Shown: one piece after another, positions 7,763-16,027 of the stretch
Layout of the letters: every line of letters starts with the position of its first letter
How positions within the stretch are numbered: the stretch's first letter is position 1
Origin: CAYUEN01 sp964443745
Lineage (GTDB): Bacteria > Campylobacterota > Campylobacteria > Campylobacterales > QNZT01
Reading direction: 5' to 3'
NCBI GenBank assembly: GCA_964443745.1
Contig: CAYUEN010000018.1
Location: 1-39,639 of the forward strand
DNA length: 39,639 nucleotides
Notes under the pieces: generated by a model
Database searches by the model: none
The model's input: the letters and a program-made list of their open reading frames with translations, nothing else
What the model was told of the DNA's origin: nothing
Made by a program: the position numbers and the translations under genes

Positions 7763-9118
7763 TTGATAACACTCAAAGAGGCGTTGACCCTCCCCAAGGA
7801 GGAGATAGCCGCATTCAAAACGGACCTCGTCAAAGAGATCGAAACGAAAAAATCTCTGGGCGCTTATATCGAGCAGTTGACTGGAAGCGAGATCGCGGAG
7901 TCGGGAGAGGGAATCCCGATAGCGATCAAGGACAACATCCAGGTGGAGGGGTGGGAGATCACCTGCGCTTCCAACATCCTCCAAGGATACAAAGCCCCCT
8001 ACAACGCCACCGTCGTCGAAAAGATGCTCTCCGCGGGTCTGGCGCCGTTTGGTCGCTGCAATATGGACGAATTCGCGATGGGAAGCTCCACCGAAACCTC
8101 CTTCTACGGCAAGACGAAAAATCCCGCCGACGAAAATCGCGTTCCCGGCGGAAGCAGCGGCGGAAGCGCGGCCGCGGTAGCCGGCGGCATCGCCATCGCC
8201 GCACTCGGCAGCGATACCGGCGGATCGATCCGCCAACCCGCCGCTTTTTGCGGTTGTGTCGGAATGAAACCGACCTACGGAAAGGTGAGTCGATACGGCT
8301 TGACCGCCTTTTCCAGTTCACTCGATCAAATCGGACCCTTGACGCAAAATGTCGAAGACGCCGCCATTCTCTACGATATCCTGGCAGGACACGAGCCCAG
8401 AGACTCCACCAGCATAAATATTCCCCACCAAAAGGTGAGCGACCGCCTCGATCCGACTCGCAAATTCACGATCGCCGTCATCGAAAACTACCTCGAAGAG
8501 GCGGGTCCGCAGATCCGCAAAGCGATGGAGGAGGCAATCAAGGCGCTGGAGGAGGCGGGACACAAAATCGTCTACAAAAAGATGATCAACTCCAAATACG
8601 ATGTCGCCACCTACTATATCGTCGCTACAGCCGAAGCGAGCACCAACCTCAGCCGGTTCGACGGCGTTCGCTACGGCAACCGCGCCCCAAGCGCCAATCT
8701 CAAGGAGATGTACCTGCATACCCGTTCGGAAGGCTTCGGTGACGAAGTGAAACGACGAATCCTGCTGGGAACCTTCGTTCTAAGCAGCGGCTATTACGAT
8801 GCCTACTACATCCGGGCGCAAAAAGCCAGACACCTGATCAAGGCGCAGTTTGATGCGATATTCGAAGAGGCGGATCTGATCTTCACACCCGTCACACCCA
8901 CGCCCGCGTTCGAATTCGGCGCAAAAAGCGATCCGCTGGAGATGTATCTGAGCGACATCTATACGATCGCGGTGAATTTGGCGGGACTCCCCGCCATCTC
9001 CGTACCGATCGGCAAGAGTATCGAGGGGTTGCCGATCGGAGGACAGTTGATCGCGGGTGCACTCGAAGAGCAGAAGTTGTTCGATGGAGCGATGAGCCTG
9101 GAAAAAATTTTACAATAA
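7763..9118 (+). CDS. gatA: Asp-tRNA(Asn)/Glu-tRNA(Gln) amidotransferase subunit A
   Basis: GatA is the amidase subunit of GatCAB, which converts Glu-tRNA-Gln and Asp-tRNA-Asn to the cognate amides. The Ser-cisSer-Lys triad is visible: K56 (AIKDNI), S131 (PGGSSGGS) and S155 (SDTGGS). The frame extends to a GTG at 7754, but I choose the TTG at 7763. AGGTGA (7752-7757) then acts as a Shine-Dalgarno with 5-nt spacing, and the protein begins MITLKEAL as in relatives. It has 451 aa and is followed 11 nt later by guaB. gatB and gatC are not in the window. Confidence 0.96.
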   Translation: MITLKEALTLPKEEIAAFKTDLVKEIETKKSLGAYIEQLTGSEIAESGEGIPIAIKDNIQVEGWEITCASNILQGYKAPYNATVVEKMLSAGLAPFGRCNMDEFAMGSSTETSFYGKTKNPADENRVPGGSSGGSAAAVAGGIAIAALGSDTGGSIRQPAAFCGCVGMKPTYGKVSRYGLTAFSSSLDQIGPLTQNVEDAAILYDILAGHEPRDSTSINIPHQKVSDRLDPTRKFTIAVIENYLEEAGPQIRKAMEEAIKALEEAGHKIVYKKMINSKYDVATYYIVATAEASTNLSRFDGVRYGNRAPSANLKEMYLHTRSEGFGDEVKRRILLGTFVLSSGYYDAYYIRAQKARHLIKAQFDAIFEEADLIFTPVTPTPAFEFGAKSDPLEMYLSDIYTIAVNLAGLPAISVPIGKSIEGLPIGGQLIAGALEEQKLFDGAMSLEKILQ

Positions 9119-9129
9119 GGAAGATGGTG

Positions 9130-10575
9130 ATGAAGATTCGACAACGTGCGCTGACATTCGAAGATGTCCTGCTGATCCCCAAATACTCCGAAATTCTCCC
9201 CAAAGAGGTCGATATCACTTCCAAACTGACACGCAATATCGCGCTCAAGATACCGATCGTCTCCGCCGCGATGGATACGGTCACGGAACATCGGGCAGCG
9301 ATCAAAATGGCCCGACTGGGCGGCATCGGTATCATCCACAAGAATATGGACATCGCTTCGCAGGTCAGAGAGGTACAGCGCGTCAAAAAGAGCGAAAGCG
9401 GCATCATTCACGAACCGATCCATCTCAAACCCTACGACACCGTACAGGATGCGCTCAATCTTATGTCCGAATACAAAATCTCCGGATTTCCCGTCGTCAA
9501 CGACGATCATGAACTCGTCGGAATTCTCACCAACCGCGATCTGCGTTTCGAAAGCGACCTCGACAAAAAGGTGGAGGATGCGATGACCAAGGCACCGCTG
9601 ATCACCGCCCCCAAAGGAATCTCTCTCGATGATGCGGAGAAGATATTCCATCTGCACAAGATCGAAAAACTCCCCCTTGTGGATGAAGAGGGACATCTCT
9701 CCGGACTCATCACCATCAAGGATCTGAAAAAACGCAGAGAGTTTCCCAACTCCAACAAAGACAGCTACGGAAGGCTCGTCGCGGGTGCCGCGATCGGCGT
9801 GGGACAGATGGAGCGTGCGGAAGCGCTGATTGAGGCCGGCGTGGACGTATTGGTACTCGATTCCGCACACGGCCACTCCAAAGGAATCATCGATACGGTC
9901 AAGGAGATCAAGGAAAAATTCGATATCGATATCATCGCCGGAAACGTCGCCACGCCCGAAGCGGTACGCGCACTCGCCAAAGTGGGTGCGGACGCGGTCA
10001 AAGTGGGAATCGGTCCCGGCAGTATCTGTACGACCCGTATCGTCGCGGGTGTGGGCGTCCCGCAAATCACCGCAATCGAAACATGCGCGGCCGAAGCCGC
10101 ACTGCATGGAATCCCCATCGTCGCGGACGGAGGTATCAAATACTCCGGAGACGTCGCCAAGGCTCTCGCCGTGGGGGCGAGCTCCGTGATGATCGGCAGC
10201 CTTCTTGCCGGTACCGAAGAGAGTCCGGGAGAGGCGATCGTCTATCAGGGGCGCCAATACAAAGCGTATCGTGGCATGGGGAGTATCGGCGCGATGCAGA
10301 AGGGAAGCAACGACCGCTATTTTCAGGAGGGAACCGCCGCCGACAAACTCGTTCCGGAAGGAATCGAAGGAATGGTCCCCTACCGAGGCAAGATGTCCGT
10401 GGTGATCCATCAGCTCATCGGTGGGCTTCGCGCCTCGATGGGCTATACCGGCTCCAAGGATATCCCGACCTTTCAGCAAAACGCCGAATTCGTCGAAATC
10501 ACCACCGCCGGGCTCAAAGAGAGCCATGTACACGACGTCACGATCACGAAAGAGACCCCCAATTACCACTCGTAA
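9130..10575 (+). CDS. guaB: inosine-5'-monophosphate dehydrogenase
   Basis: GuaB oxidises IMP to XMP with NAD+, the first step to guanine nucleotides. The TIM barrel is interrupted by two CBS domains (about residues 93-205). The catalytic Cys is C300 in GIGPGSICTTR, and the flap contains YRGMGS. I use ATG 9130 because AAGGA (9118-9122) is 7 nt away and the protein then begins MKIRQRALTFEDVLL as in the family. The in-frame ATG at 9124 abuts the Shine-Dalgarno. The gene has 481 aa, is co-transcribed with gatA and ends at a hairpin. Confidence 0.97.
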   Translation: MKIRQRALTFEDVLLIPKYSEILPKEVDITSKLTRNIALKIPIVSAAMDTVTEHRAAIKMARLGGIGIIHKNMDIASQVREVQRVKKSESGIIHEPIHLKPYDTVQDALNLMSEYKISGFPVVNDDHELVGILTNRDLRFESDLDKKVEDAMTKAPLITAPKGISLDDAEKIFHLHKIEKLPLVDEEGHLSGLITIKDLKKRREFPNSNKDSYGRLVAGAAIGVGQMERAEALIEAGVDVLVLDSAHGHSKGIIDTVKEIKEKFDIDIIAGNVATPEAVRALAKVGADAVKVGIGPGSICTTRIVAGVGVPQITAIETCAAEAALHGIPIVADGGIKYSGDVAKALAVGASSVMIGSLLAGTEESPGEAIVYQGRQYKAYRGMGSIGAMQKGSNDRYFQEGTAADKLVPEGIEGMVPYRGKMSVVIHQLIGGLRASMGYTGSKDIPTFQQNAEFVEITTAGLKESHVHDVTITKETPNYHS

Positions 10576-10586
10576 ACCGTTTTTTC

Positions 10587-10612
10587 TTCAAGGCGGCTTT
10601 CGCTGCCTTGAA
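10587..10612 (+). terminator. hairpin terminator after guaB
   Basis: An 11-bp stem (10587-10597 with 10602-10612, one G-T pair) closes a TTTC loop 11 nt after the guaB stop. The T-runs come about 12 nt later rather than immediately (10622-10626 and beyond), so it may be an atypical terminator or an RNA 3'-end stabiliser. Confidence 0.6.
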
Positions 10613-10650
10613 AAGCGGGCCGTTTTTCCCTTTTTCTAACCTGCTTGTAG

Positions 10651-10656
10651 TATAAT
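10651..10656 (+). promoter_or_regulatory. -10 element of the metY operon
   Basis: A perfect TATAAT lies 27 nt before the metY ATG, downstream of a T-rich tract. No SAM riboswitch can fit in the short leader. Confidence 0.6.
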
Positions 10657-10683
10657 AGCAACCATTAAGAGAAGGGATCAGCC

Positions 10684-11946
10684 ATGCATGACAAAACGAT
10701 AGTCACCCATGCGGGTTACGAAAAAGATACGCAATCCACGATGGCCGTACCGATCTATCAGACCACCGCCTACGAATTCGAAAGCGCCGAGCAAGCCGCC
10801 GCGCTTTTTAATCTCGAAGAGCTCGGCAATATCTACACCAGACTCTCGAACCCCACGACCGATGTCTTGGAGAGGCGTTTCGCCGCACTCGAGAGGGGTG
10901 CGGCCGCGATCGCAAGCGCAAGCGGGATGGCGGCGATTTTCAACACGATCGCCAACGTGGCCGAAGCGGGAGACAACATTCTTTGCGCCTCCAAGCTCTA
11001 CGGCGGCACGGTCACCCTCACCTCCCACACGATCAGAAGATTCGGAATACAGGCGCGTTATTTCGACGTTCACAGGCCCGAAACGCTCGAAAAGCTGATC
11101 GATGAAAGAAGCAAACTGATTCTTTTCGAGAGTATCACCAATCCCAGTATCGACGTTCCCGATTTCGAGGGAATCGTGAAGATCGCGAACAAATACGGCA
11201 TCCTCACGGCTGTGGACAACACCGTCGCGACTCCGATTCACTGCAAACCGCTCACTCTCGGATGCGACCTCTCTTTGCACTCCACCAGCAAATACACCAC
11301 CGGACAGGGGTTGGCCATCGGCGGTATTGTCGTCGAGCGTGAAAACCTCGTCGATCTGATACGGGACAATCCGCGCTACGCCCACTTCAACGAACCCGAT
11401 CCCAGTTACCACGGCCTGGTCTACACCGATCTGCCGCTGCCGATTTTCACCCTACGCGCAAGACTCGCACTGCTGCGCGACGTCGGTGCGGCACCCAGCC
11501 CTTTCAACAGTTGGCTCTTCATCCAGGGGCTCGAACACCTGCCGCTTCGGATGAAACAACACAGCCAAAGCGCTATGCGGATCGCTACGTTTCTGGAAAG
11601 CCACCCCCGCGTCAAAAGCGTCAACTATCCCGGACTCCCCTCCGATCCCAACTATCCCTACGCGCGAAAGTACCTGCAAGGAGGCTGCAGCGGTCTGCTC
11701 AGTTTCGAAGTGGAACGTTACGAGGATGCACTCAAAATCGTCGACAACACCCGTCTCTTTTCACTTGTGGTCAATATCGGCGACAGCAAATCGATCATCA
11801 CCCATCCGGCCTCCACGACACATCAGCAGCTCTCACCCCAAGAGCTCGCGGCGGCCGGCGTCCACGAGGGATTGATACGGCTCAGTATCGGTCTGGAAGA
11901 TTGTGAAGATCTCATAGCCGATCTCAAACAGGCACTCGAGGTATAA
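10684..11946 (+). CDS. metY: O-acetylhomoserine aminocarboxypropyltransferase (sulfhydrylase)
   Basis: This PLP enzyme makes homocysteine from O-acetylhomoserine and sulfide. The fold-type I Cys/Met metabolism family is clear: YTRLSNPTTDVLE, the substrate-cofactor region SASGMAAIF, VDNT (about 177-180), and the PLP lysine K203 in HSTSKYTTGQG. The C-terminal SLGDSK-like segment reads NIGDSKSIITHPAST, as in MetY. It has 420 aa. A GAAGGGA Shine-Dalgarno precedes the ATG. The stop codon directly abuts the metX TTG start, and metX supplies its substrate. This is the first gene of a six-gene operon. Confidence 0.95.
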   Translation: MHDKTIVTHAGYEKDTQSTMAVPIYQTTAYEFESAEQAAALFNLEELGNIYTRLSNPTTDVLERRFAALERGAAAIASASGMAAIFNTIANVAEAGDNILCASKLYGGTVTLTSHTIRRFGIQARYFDVHRPETLEKLIDERSKLILFESITNPSIDVPDFEGIVKIANKYGILTAVDNTVATPIHCKPLTLGCDLSLHSTSKYTTGQGLAIGGIVVERENLVDLIRDNPRYAHFNEPDPSYHGLVYTDLPLPIFTLRARLALLRDVGAAPSPFNSWLFIQGLEHLPLRMKQHSQSAMRIATFLESHPRVKSVNYPGLPSDPNYPYARKYLQGGCSGLLSFEVERYEDALKIVDNTRLFSLVVNIGDSKSIITHPASTTHQQLSPQELAAAGVHEGLIRLSIGLEDCEDLIADLKQALEV

Positions 11947-13050
11947 TTGAAGATCACAACCAAAAAAGAGCATTTTACCAATCCTCTCTATCTCGAAAGC
12001 GGCCGGATTCTTGAGCCTTACGACCTGGTCTACGAAACCTACGGAGAGCTCAACGCCACCAGAGACAACGTGGTCGTCGTCTGCCACGCGCTCACCGGTA
12101 GCCATCATGCGGCGGGACGCTACGAGGGGGAAGTGAAACCGGGATGGTGGGACGGTATGATCGGCGAGGGCAAAGCGATCGATACGTCGAAATTTTTCGT
12201 CATCTGCGTCAACGTAATCGGCAGCTGTTTCGGATCGACCGGCCCGATGTCGCCCCGATACCCCTCCGACGAACCCTACCGGCTGAAGTTTCCGGTCATC
12301 ACCGTCAGCGATATGGTCAAAGCTCAGCGCATTTTGTTCGACAGACTCGGCATCTATGAAGCCTATGCGGTGATCGGCGGTTCGATGGGAGGTATGCAGG
12401 CGCTCTGTTTCGCTATCGAGCATCCTCGGTTTGCGAAAAAGCATATCATCCTCGCCGCCACCTACGCCACACAGCCGTGGGCGATCGCCTTCAACAAGGT
12501 CGCCAGGGAGGCGATCATCACCGATCCCGCCTTCAAAGACGGATTCTACGATCCCGAAACGATCAAGAAGGAGGGATTCGACGGTCTGGCGATCGGACGA
12601 ATGAGCGGACACATCAGCTACCTCAGCCCCGATTCGATGCGTCGGAAATTCGGACGCCATTATGTGGAGACCGACGGTCTGTACGAACTCTTCGGACGCT
12701 TTCAGGTGGAACGCTATCTCGATTACAACGGCCGAAGTTTCGTCACATGGTTTGATCCGCTCAGTTATCTTTACATCACCAAAGCGATCAACATATTCGA
12801 CGCCTCCCGCAATTACGATTCGCTCGAAGCTTCGTTCGAACATATCCAATCCGAACTTCTGCTGCTCTCCTTCTCTTCGGATATGCTCTTCTTTCCGGAA
12901 GAGATGCAGACGATTCAGGATACGATGGAGCGGATCGGGAAAGGGAAACAAAGCCGTCATATCCGAATCGAGAGCGATTACGGACATGACGCCTTTTTGG
13001 TGGAGTTGGAGAAGTTTTCGCACCATATCAAACAGACACTGGAATCGTGA
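11947..13050 (+). CDS. metX: homoserine O-acetyltransferase
   Basis: MetX acetylates homoserine with acetyl-CoA. It is an alpha/beta hydrolase with nucleophile S146 in GGSMGGMQ, D312 (SSDMLFFP) and H347 (YGHDAFL) as the triad, plus the family's CHALTGS and GSCFGSTGP segments. It has 367 aa. Translation starts at a TTG immediately after the metY stop, with GAGG (11938-11941) inside the end of metY as the ribosome site. It acts with metY in the acetyl-activated homocysteine pathway. Confidence 0.95.
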   Translation: MKITTKKEHFTNPLYLESGRILEPYDLVYETYGELNATRDNVVVVCHALTGSHHAAGRYEGEVKPGWWDGMIGEGKAIDTSKFFVICVNVIGSCFGSTGPMSPRYPSDEPYRLKFPVITVSDMVKAQRILFDRLGIYEAYAVIGGSMGGMQALCFAIEHPRFAKKHIILAATYATQPWAIAFNKVAREAIITDPAFKDGFYDPETIKKEGFDGLAIGRMSGHISYLSPDSMRRKFGRHYVETDGLYELFGRFQVERYLDYNGRSFVTWFDPLSYLYITKAINIFDASRNYDSLEASFEHIQSELLLLSFSSDMLFFPEEMQTIQDTMERIGKGKQSRHIRIESDYGHDAFLVELEKFSHHIKQTLES

Positions 13051-13060
13051 AGGAGCCGAT

Positions 13061-13273
13061 ATGAAAAAGCTGGATTTCGAGCAGAAAATCGAAAAATCGA
13101 AAGAGATCCTGGAAGCGTTGATGGATCCGGAAATCACCCTGGAAAAAAGCGTGAAACTCTACAAAGAGGGGATGCGGGAGCTGGCCGAAGCGACCAAGTT
13201 GCTCGAAGAGGCGAAGCTCGAATTCGAACGCTATCAGCCTCTATCCACGGAAGAGGAAGACTCCTTGTCATGA
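13061..13273 (+). CDS. xseB: exodeoxyribonuclease VII small subunit
   Basis: XseB is the small, helical subunit that packs on the XseA catalytic subunit. This 70-aa protein has the family pattern FEQKIEKSKEILE.L.D..ITLEKSVKLYKEGMREL. The Shine-Dalgarno AAGGAG sits 5 nt before the ATG. Its last codons overlap the next gene by 4 nt (ATGA). The large subunit gene is far away at 35.7 kb on the same strand. Confidence 0.93.
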   Translation: MKKLDFEQKIEKSKEILEALMDPEITLEKSVKLYKEGMRELAEATKLLEEAKLEFERYQPLSTEEEDSLS

Positions 13274-14067
13274 AGATCGCGGCACTCCAACTCTCCACCC
13301 TACCGCTTTCCAACAGCAAACTCGACCTCTATCTGAACAGTTGCAGCAAAAATGCCGTCAGAGTCGTGGTATTGGGTGAGTATGTGCTCAACAGCTTCTT
13401 CAAAGAGCTCGTAACGATGCCCAAAAGTATGATCAAAGAGCAATCCAAGCACAAGATCGAAGCGCTCAGCGAATACGCTTTTAGTTACAATCTCGTCATC
13501 GTCGCACCCATCGTCGTCGTCGAAGGAGACAAAATCTACAAACGAATCGGCAGATTCACTCCCGCAGGCGTCGAATTTCAGGATCAGGAGTTTCTGATCA
13601 GTTACCCCCATTGGAACGAGGAGAGCTTTTTCGACAACGAACCCCATCACAAAGTCAAACCGATGGTTTTCACGCTCGGAGGGTTCCGATTCGGTGTCAT
13701 CAACGGATTCGAGATCCACTTCGACGTGATGTGGCAGGAGATGGTCAGACAAAACGTCCATGTCGTATTGCTTCCTAGTGTTTCGACTTTCGGATCCAAC
13801 CAGCGCTGGAACGAAATACTCAAAACCAGGGCTTTCATCAACGGCCTCTATATTCTGCGGGTAAACCGCATAGGCGCCTACCACAACGAAGAGAGCCTTT
13901 GGAAATTTTACGGAGAAACCTATCTGGTCAATCCCGACGGCTTCATCGAAAACTCTCTCGGCGCCCAGGAGGAGATGTTGCTCGCGAGCGTGCTCAAAAA
14001 GGAGGTGCAGGAGGCGAGAAAGGTGTGGAAATTTCAGGATCAACTACACAAAAGGGGTCTTTTGTGA
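13270..14067 (+). CDS. nitrilase-superfamily protein lacking catalytic residues (pseudoenzyme)
   Basis: This 265-aa protein has the carbon-nitrogen hydrolase fold pattern: MKIAALQLSTLPL at the start, the first catalytic Glu in LGEYVL (E37), and later strands GFRFGVINGFEIHFD and LLPSVSTFG. Active nitrilases carry an (I)C(Y/F)E/D motif at the nucleophile. Here the aligned position is Gly146 (ING-FE). The Lys of the usual YRK motif also seems replaced, since the region reads EFLISYPHW. Only the Glu remains. It is therefore probably a non-catalytic scaffold or binding protein. It overlaps xseB and the ThiF-like gene by 4 nt each, so it is co-translated. Confidence 0.82.
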   Translation: MKIAALQLSTLPLSNSKLDLYLNSCSKNAVRVVVLGEYVLNSFFKELVTMPKSMIKEQSKHKIEALSEYAFSYNLVIVAPIVVVEGDKIYKRIGRFTPAGVEFQDQEFLISYPHWNEESFFDNEPHHKVKPMVFTLGGFRFGVINGFEIHFDVMWQEMVRQNVHVVLLPSVSTFGSNQRWNEILKTRAFINGLYILRVNRIGAYHNEESLWKFYGETYLVNPDGFIENSLGAQEEMLLASVLKKEVQEARKVWKFQDQLHKRGLL

Positions 14068-14732
14068 GCGACTATTTTCACCGACAGATCCAACTCTGGG
14101 GAAGCGAAAGACAAACCCGACTACAGACAAAACGTATCGCGATCATCGGATGCGGAGGGCTTGGCTCTTCATTGGGAATCGCACTGGGCAGCTCCGGCAT
14201 CGGTACCGTTCATCTGGTGGATTTCGATCGTATCGAGGTACACAATATCCACAGACAGATCGCTTTTACGGCTGATGACGAAGGAAAATACAAAGCCGAA
14301 GCATTGGGTCGGCTCCTCAAAAAGCGCTATCCCGATCTTCGATGCCACACCCACACCGTCGATTTCGACACATTCGCCAAAGAGAATGCGGAGGTGGATC
14401 TGATCCTCGATGCGACGGACAACCTTTCTGTGAGAGTGAAGATAGACGCATGGGCCAAGGCGCACGATACCCCCTGGATCTACGGATCTGTGGAGGCTTT
14501 CAACGGACAGGTCTGCTTTTTCGAAAAGAGCGGCTTTGGTGCGTTTGCGACCGAAGAGAAGCCCCCCGAAGGGATCGCCGCACCGATCGTGATGCATATC
14601 GCCTCTTTGCAGGCGAATCTCGCGCTGCGTCATCTTGTGGGATTGAGCGTCAAAAAAGATCTACTCTACTACCTCTATTTCGACAGCGAGGGGGAATTGA
14701 TCACCCAAAAATTCAAAATGCCGCGGATATGA
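14064..14732 (+). CDS. ThiF/MoeB-family adenylyltransferase (E1-like)
   Basis: This 222-aa protein starts at a GTG overlapping the previous stop. Proteins of this family adenylate the C-terminal glycine of a ubiquitin-like sulfur carrier (ThiS or MoaD). Visible are the N-terminal YFHRQIQLWG, the nucleotide-binding IIGCGGLGSSLG, LVDFDRIEVHNIHRQ, and the DATDN segment. It lacks the two CxxC zinc pairs found in MoeB and many ThiF proteins, and has no C-terminal rhodanese domain. No sulfur carrier gene lies beside it. The partner is therefore unknown. Thiamine or molybdopterin roles are both possible. Confidence 0.85.
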   Translation: MSDYFHRQIQLWGSERQTRLQTKRIAIIGCGGLGSSLGIALGSSGIGTVHLVDFDRIEVHNIHRQIAFTADDEGKYKAEALGRLLKKRYPDLRCHTHTVDFDTFAKENAEVDLILDATDNLSVRVKIDAWAKAHDTPWIYGSVEAFNGQVCFFEKSGFGAFATEEKPPEGIAAPIVMHIASLQANLALRHLVGLSVKKDLLYYLYFDSEGELITQKFKMPRI

Positions 14733-14941
14733 TGGAAAAAGAGAAAAAACGGAACCTTTTGAGAGAGATCGAGGGGCTTTTGGCCAAATACGGCACACAG
14801 AGCGAAATCGACCCCTATGTACTCGAATATCTATCGTCGAAAGATCTCGAAAAGATCAAAGAGGAGTTGATCGAAAAACAAAAACGTGTGATCGAAACGA
14901 ATCATGAATGGTTGATGCAGTTTAAAAAGGAAAAATCCTAG
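14729..14941 (+). CDS. 70-aa charged helical protein, unknown
   Basis: The ATG overlaps the ThiF-like stop (ATGA), so this is the last gene of the metY operon. The sequence is strongly charged and probably all helix (KEKKRNLLREIEGLLAKYG; DLEKIKEELIEKQKRVIE). No cysteines, signal or membrane segments are present, and it does not end in Gly-Gly, so it is not a ThiS/MoaD carrier. I do not recognise it. Its position suggests a protein-protein adaptor to one of the upstream proteins, which is inference only. Confidence 0.72.
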   Translation: MMEKEKKRNLLREIEGLLAKYGTQSEIDPYVLEYLSSKDLEKIKEELIEKQKRVIETNHEWLMQFKKEKS

Positions 14942-14942
14942 G

Positions 14943-14971
14943 CAAGAGACCCGGCGATGCCAGGGCTCTTG
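14943..14971. terminator. shared hairpin between convergent operons
   Basis: The 13-base arms 14943-14955 and 14959-14971 pair with two mismatches around a 3-nt loop (CAAGAG...CTCTTG outer stem). It sits directly after the plus-strand operon stop and 10 nt past the minus-strand gene end. On the minus strand a T-run follows about 8 nt later, so termination is best supported in that direction. Confidence 0.58.
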
Positions 14972-14980
14972 GCTTGGAGA

Positions 14981-15355
14981 TTAGTAGTTGATGGTAGTGT
15001 CGATGAACTTGAGTTTGCAGTTGCTGACTTTATAGAAAGTGTTACATCCGCATTTGGCGTAGTTTTTGTATCCGACCAATACCTTCTCCTCTACGGAAGT
15101 GTAGACGGTTTTACATTTGGTGACGATACATTTTTTCGCTACAACCACACCGCTCGCTTCACAAAGCTCACTCGCCTTATATTTGATAGGGCTTTTTTGA
15201 ACCTCTTCCCAACACTCCTGGTGAGGAATCTTCTTGATGACAGTTTTCCAAACCGGTTCACATTTGATGACCGGAAACTTACATTTGACAGTTCCCGCCT
15301 GGAGACCTGCCACACTGATACCCATCACGGCCAAAGCCAAGATCATTTTGTTCAT
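14981..15355 (-). CDS. secreted Cys-rich protein, paralog A
   Basis: This 124-aa protein has a signal peptide ending LQA|G and a mature part with nine cysteines. Segments include TVIKKIPHQECWEE, KKCIVTKCK and KVLVGYKNYAKCGCNTFYKV. The QECW segment and the GYK.Y...G..Y ending recall the sequence flanking the glycine zipper in 17-kDa surface-antigen-like proteins, but the zipper itself is absent; this comparison is from memory. It has an excellent Shine-Dalgarno (AAGGAGG) and its own extended -10. It is a tandem duplicate of the 15548 gene. Function unknown: disulfide-stabilised envelope protein or metal binder are options. Confidence 0.82.
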   Translation of the reverse strand: MNKMILALAVMGISVAGLQAGTVKCKFPVIKCEPVWKTVIKKIPHQECWEEVQKSPIKYKASELCEASGVVVAKKCIVTKCKTVYTSVEEKVLVGYKNYAKCGCNTFYKVSNCKLKFIDTTINY

Positions 15356-15410
15356 TACGAACCTCCTTGAATTTTTCCCCCATTCCGGCAGGAATTAAAA
15401 TATTCCAATC

Positions 15411-15419
15411 AATATAGCA
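15411..15419 (-). promoter_or_regulatory. extended -10 promoter of paralog A
   Basis: On the minus strand this reads TGCTATATT, 56 nt before the start codon. It gives the downstream paralog its own promoter in addition to possible readthrough from paralog B. Confidence 0.5.
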
Positions 15420-15547
15420 GCCCATTGCAAGACCACGATAGCCATTTGAAAACACTTACATTGTCCAGCTATACCGACTGAAAGATACCTTTTTGGTTTA
15501 GGCATCTGTCGATATATCGGCACCTTCCAAAAAAAATTTAATTAATT

Positions 15548-15931
15548 TCAGAAGTTAATGGTTGTCTTGATCGATTTCAGCTTTTTGTCGCTCACTTTAT
15601 AGAAAGTGTTGCATCCGCACTTGGCGTAATTCTTGTATCCCACCAACACCTTCTCTTTATATTCGTCGTAGACCACTTTACATTTGGTAACGATGCATTT
15701 CTTACAAACGACGACTCCCTGTGTACTCTCTGAAGTCTTGCTCAGATTGTAATCCACCTTGCTTTTCTGTTCTTCGTCCCAGCACTCTTTTCTGGGGATT
15801 TTCTTGATCACGGTCTTGTAGATCGGCTCCGACTTCAACACCGGAAAATCGCATTTGATCGATCCTGCGTTCAGACTTGCCACTCCCAGTGCCAAGCTGG
15901 CCAGCAGCATGACTGTACCTCTCTTGTTCAT
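15548..15931 (-). CDS. secreted Cys-rich protein, paralog B
   Basis: This 127-aa protein has a signal peptide ending LNA|G and seven cysteines, six of them at positions shared with paralog A. The two copies are nearly identical over the C-terminal third (a 22-residue identical block around KVLVGYKNYAKCGC) and share TVIKKIP.(K/Q)ECW and KKCIVTKCK. The middle and N-termini have diverged, so the duplication is not recent. An AGGAGG Shine-Dalgarno and a near-consensus sigma-70 promoter precede it, suggesting strong expression. The thioredoxin gene just upstream on the same strand could serve its disulfides. Confidence 0.82.
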   Translation of the reverse strand: MNKRGTVMLLASLALGVASLNAGSIKCDFPVLKSEPIYKTVIKKIPRKECWDEEQKSKVDYNLSKTSESTQGVVVCKKCIVTKCKVVYDEYKEKVLVGYKNYAKCGCNTFYKVSDKKLKSIKTTINF

Positions 15932-15960
15932 ATGAACCTCCTGTAGTATTTGATTGCTAC

Positions 15961-15989
15961 AGTATAAGACAAATGGGTGATCAAGTCAA
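15961..15989 (-). promoter_or_regulatory. strong sigma-70 promoter of paralog B
   Basis: On the minus strand TTGACT (15984-15989) and TATACT (15961-15966) are separated by exactly 17 bp, close to consensus and unusual in this window for having a -35. A second TATAAT lies further upstream at 16005-16010. Confidence 0.62.
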
Positions 15990-16027
15990 TTAACATAAAA
16001 AATAATTATAGTTTAATTTTGGGTCGC

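Noticed and set aside
8959..10569. 536-codon open frame antisense to gatA-guaB
   Set aside because: It is fully covered by two well-conserved genes with correct motifs and starts; its composition is Asp/Arg-heavy, as expected for a shadow frame.
10613..10683. SAM riboswitch before metY
   Set aside because: The space after the -10 is only 27 nt and no riboswitch core is seen.
15507..15522. Near-palindrome TGTCGATATATCGGCA downstream of paralog B
   Set aside because: It has no T-run on the minus strand and no promoter position; too short to call terminator or operator.
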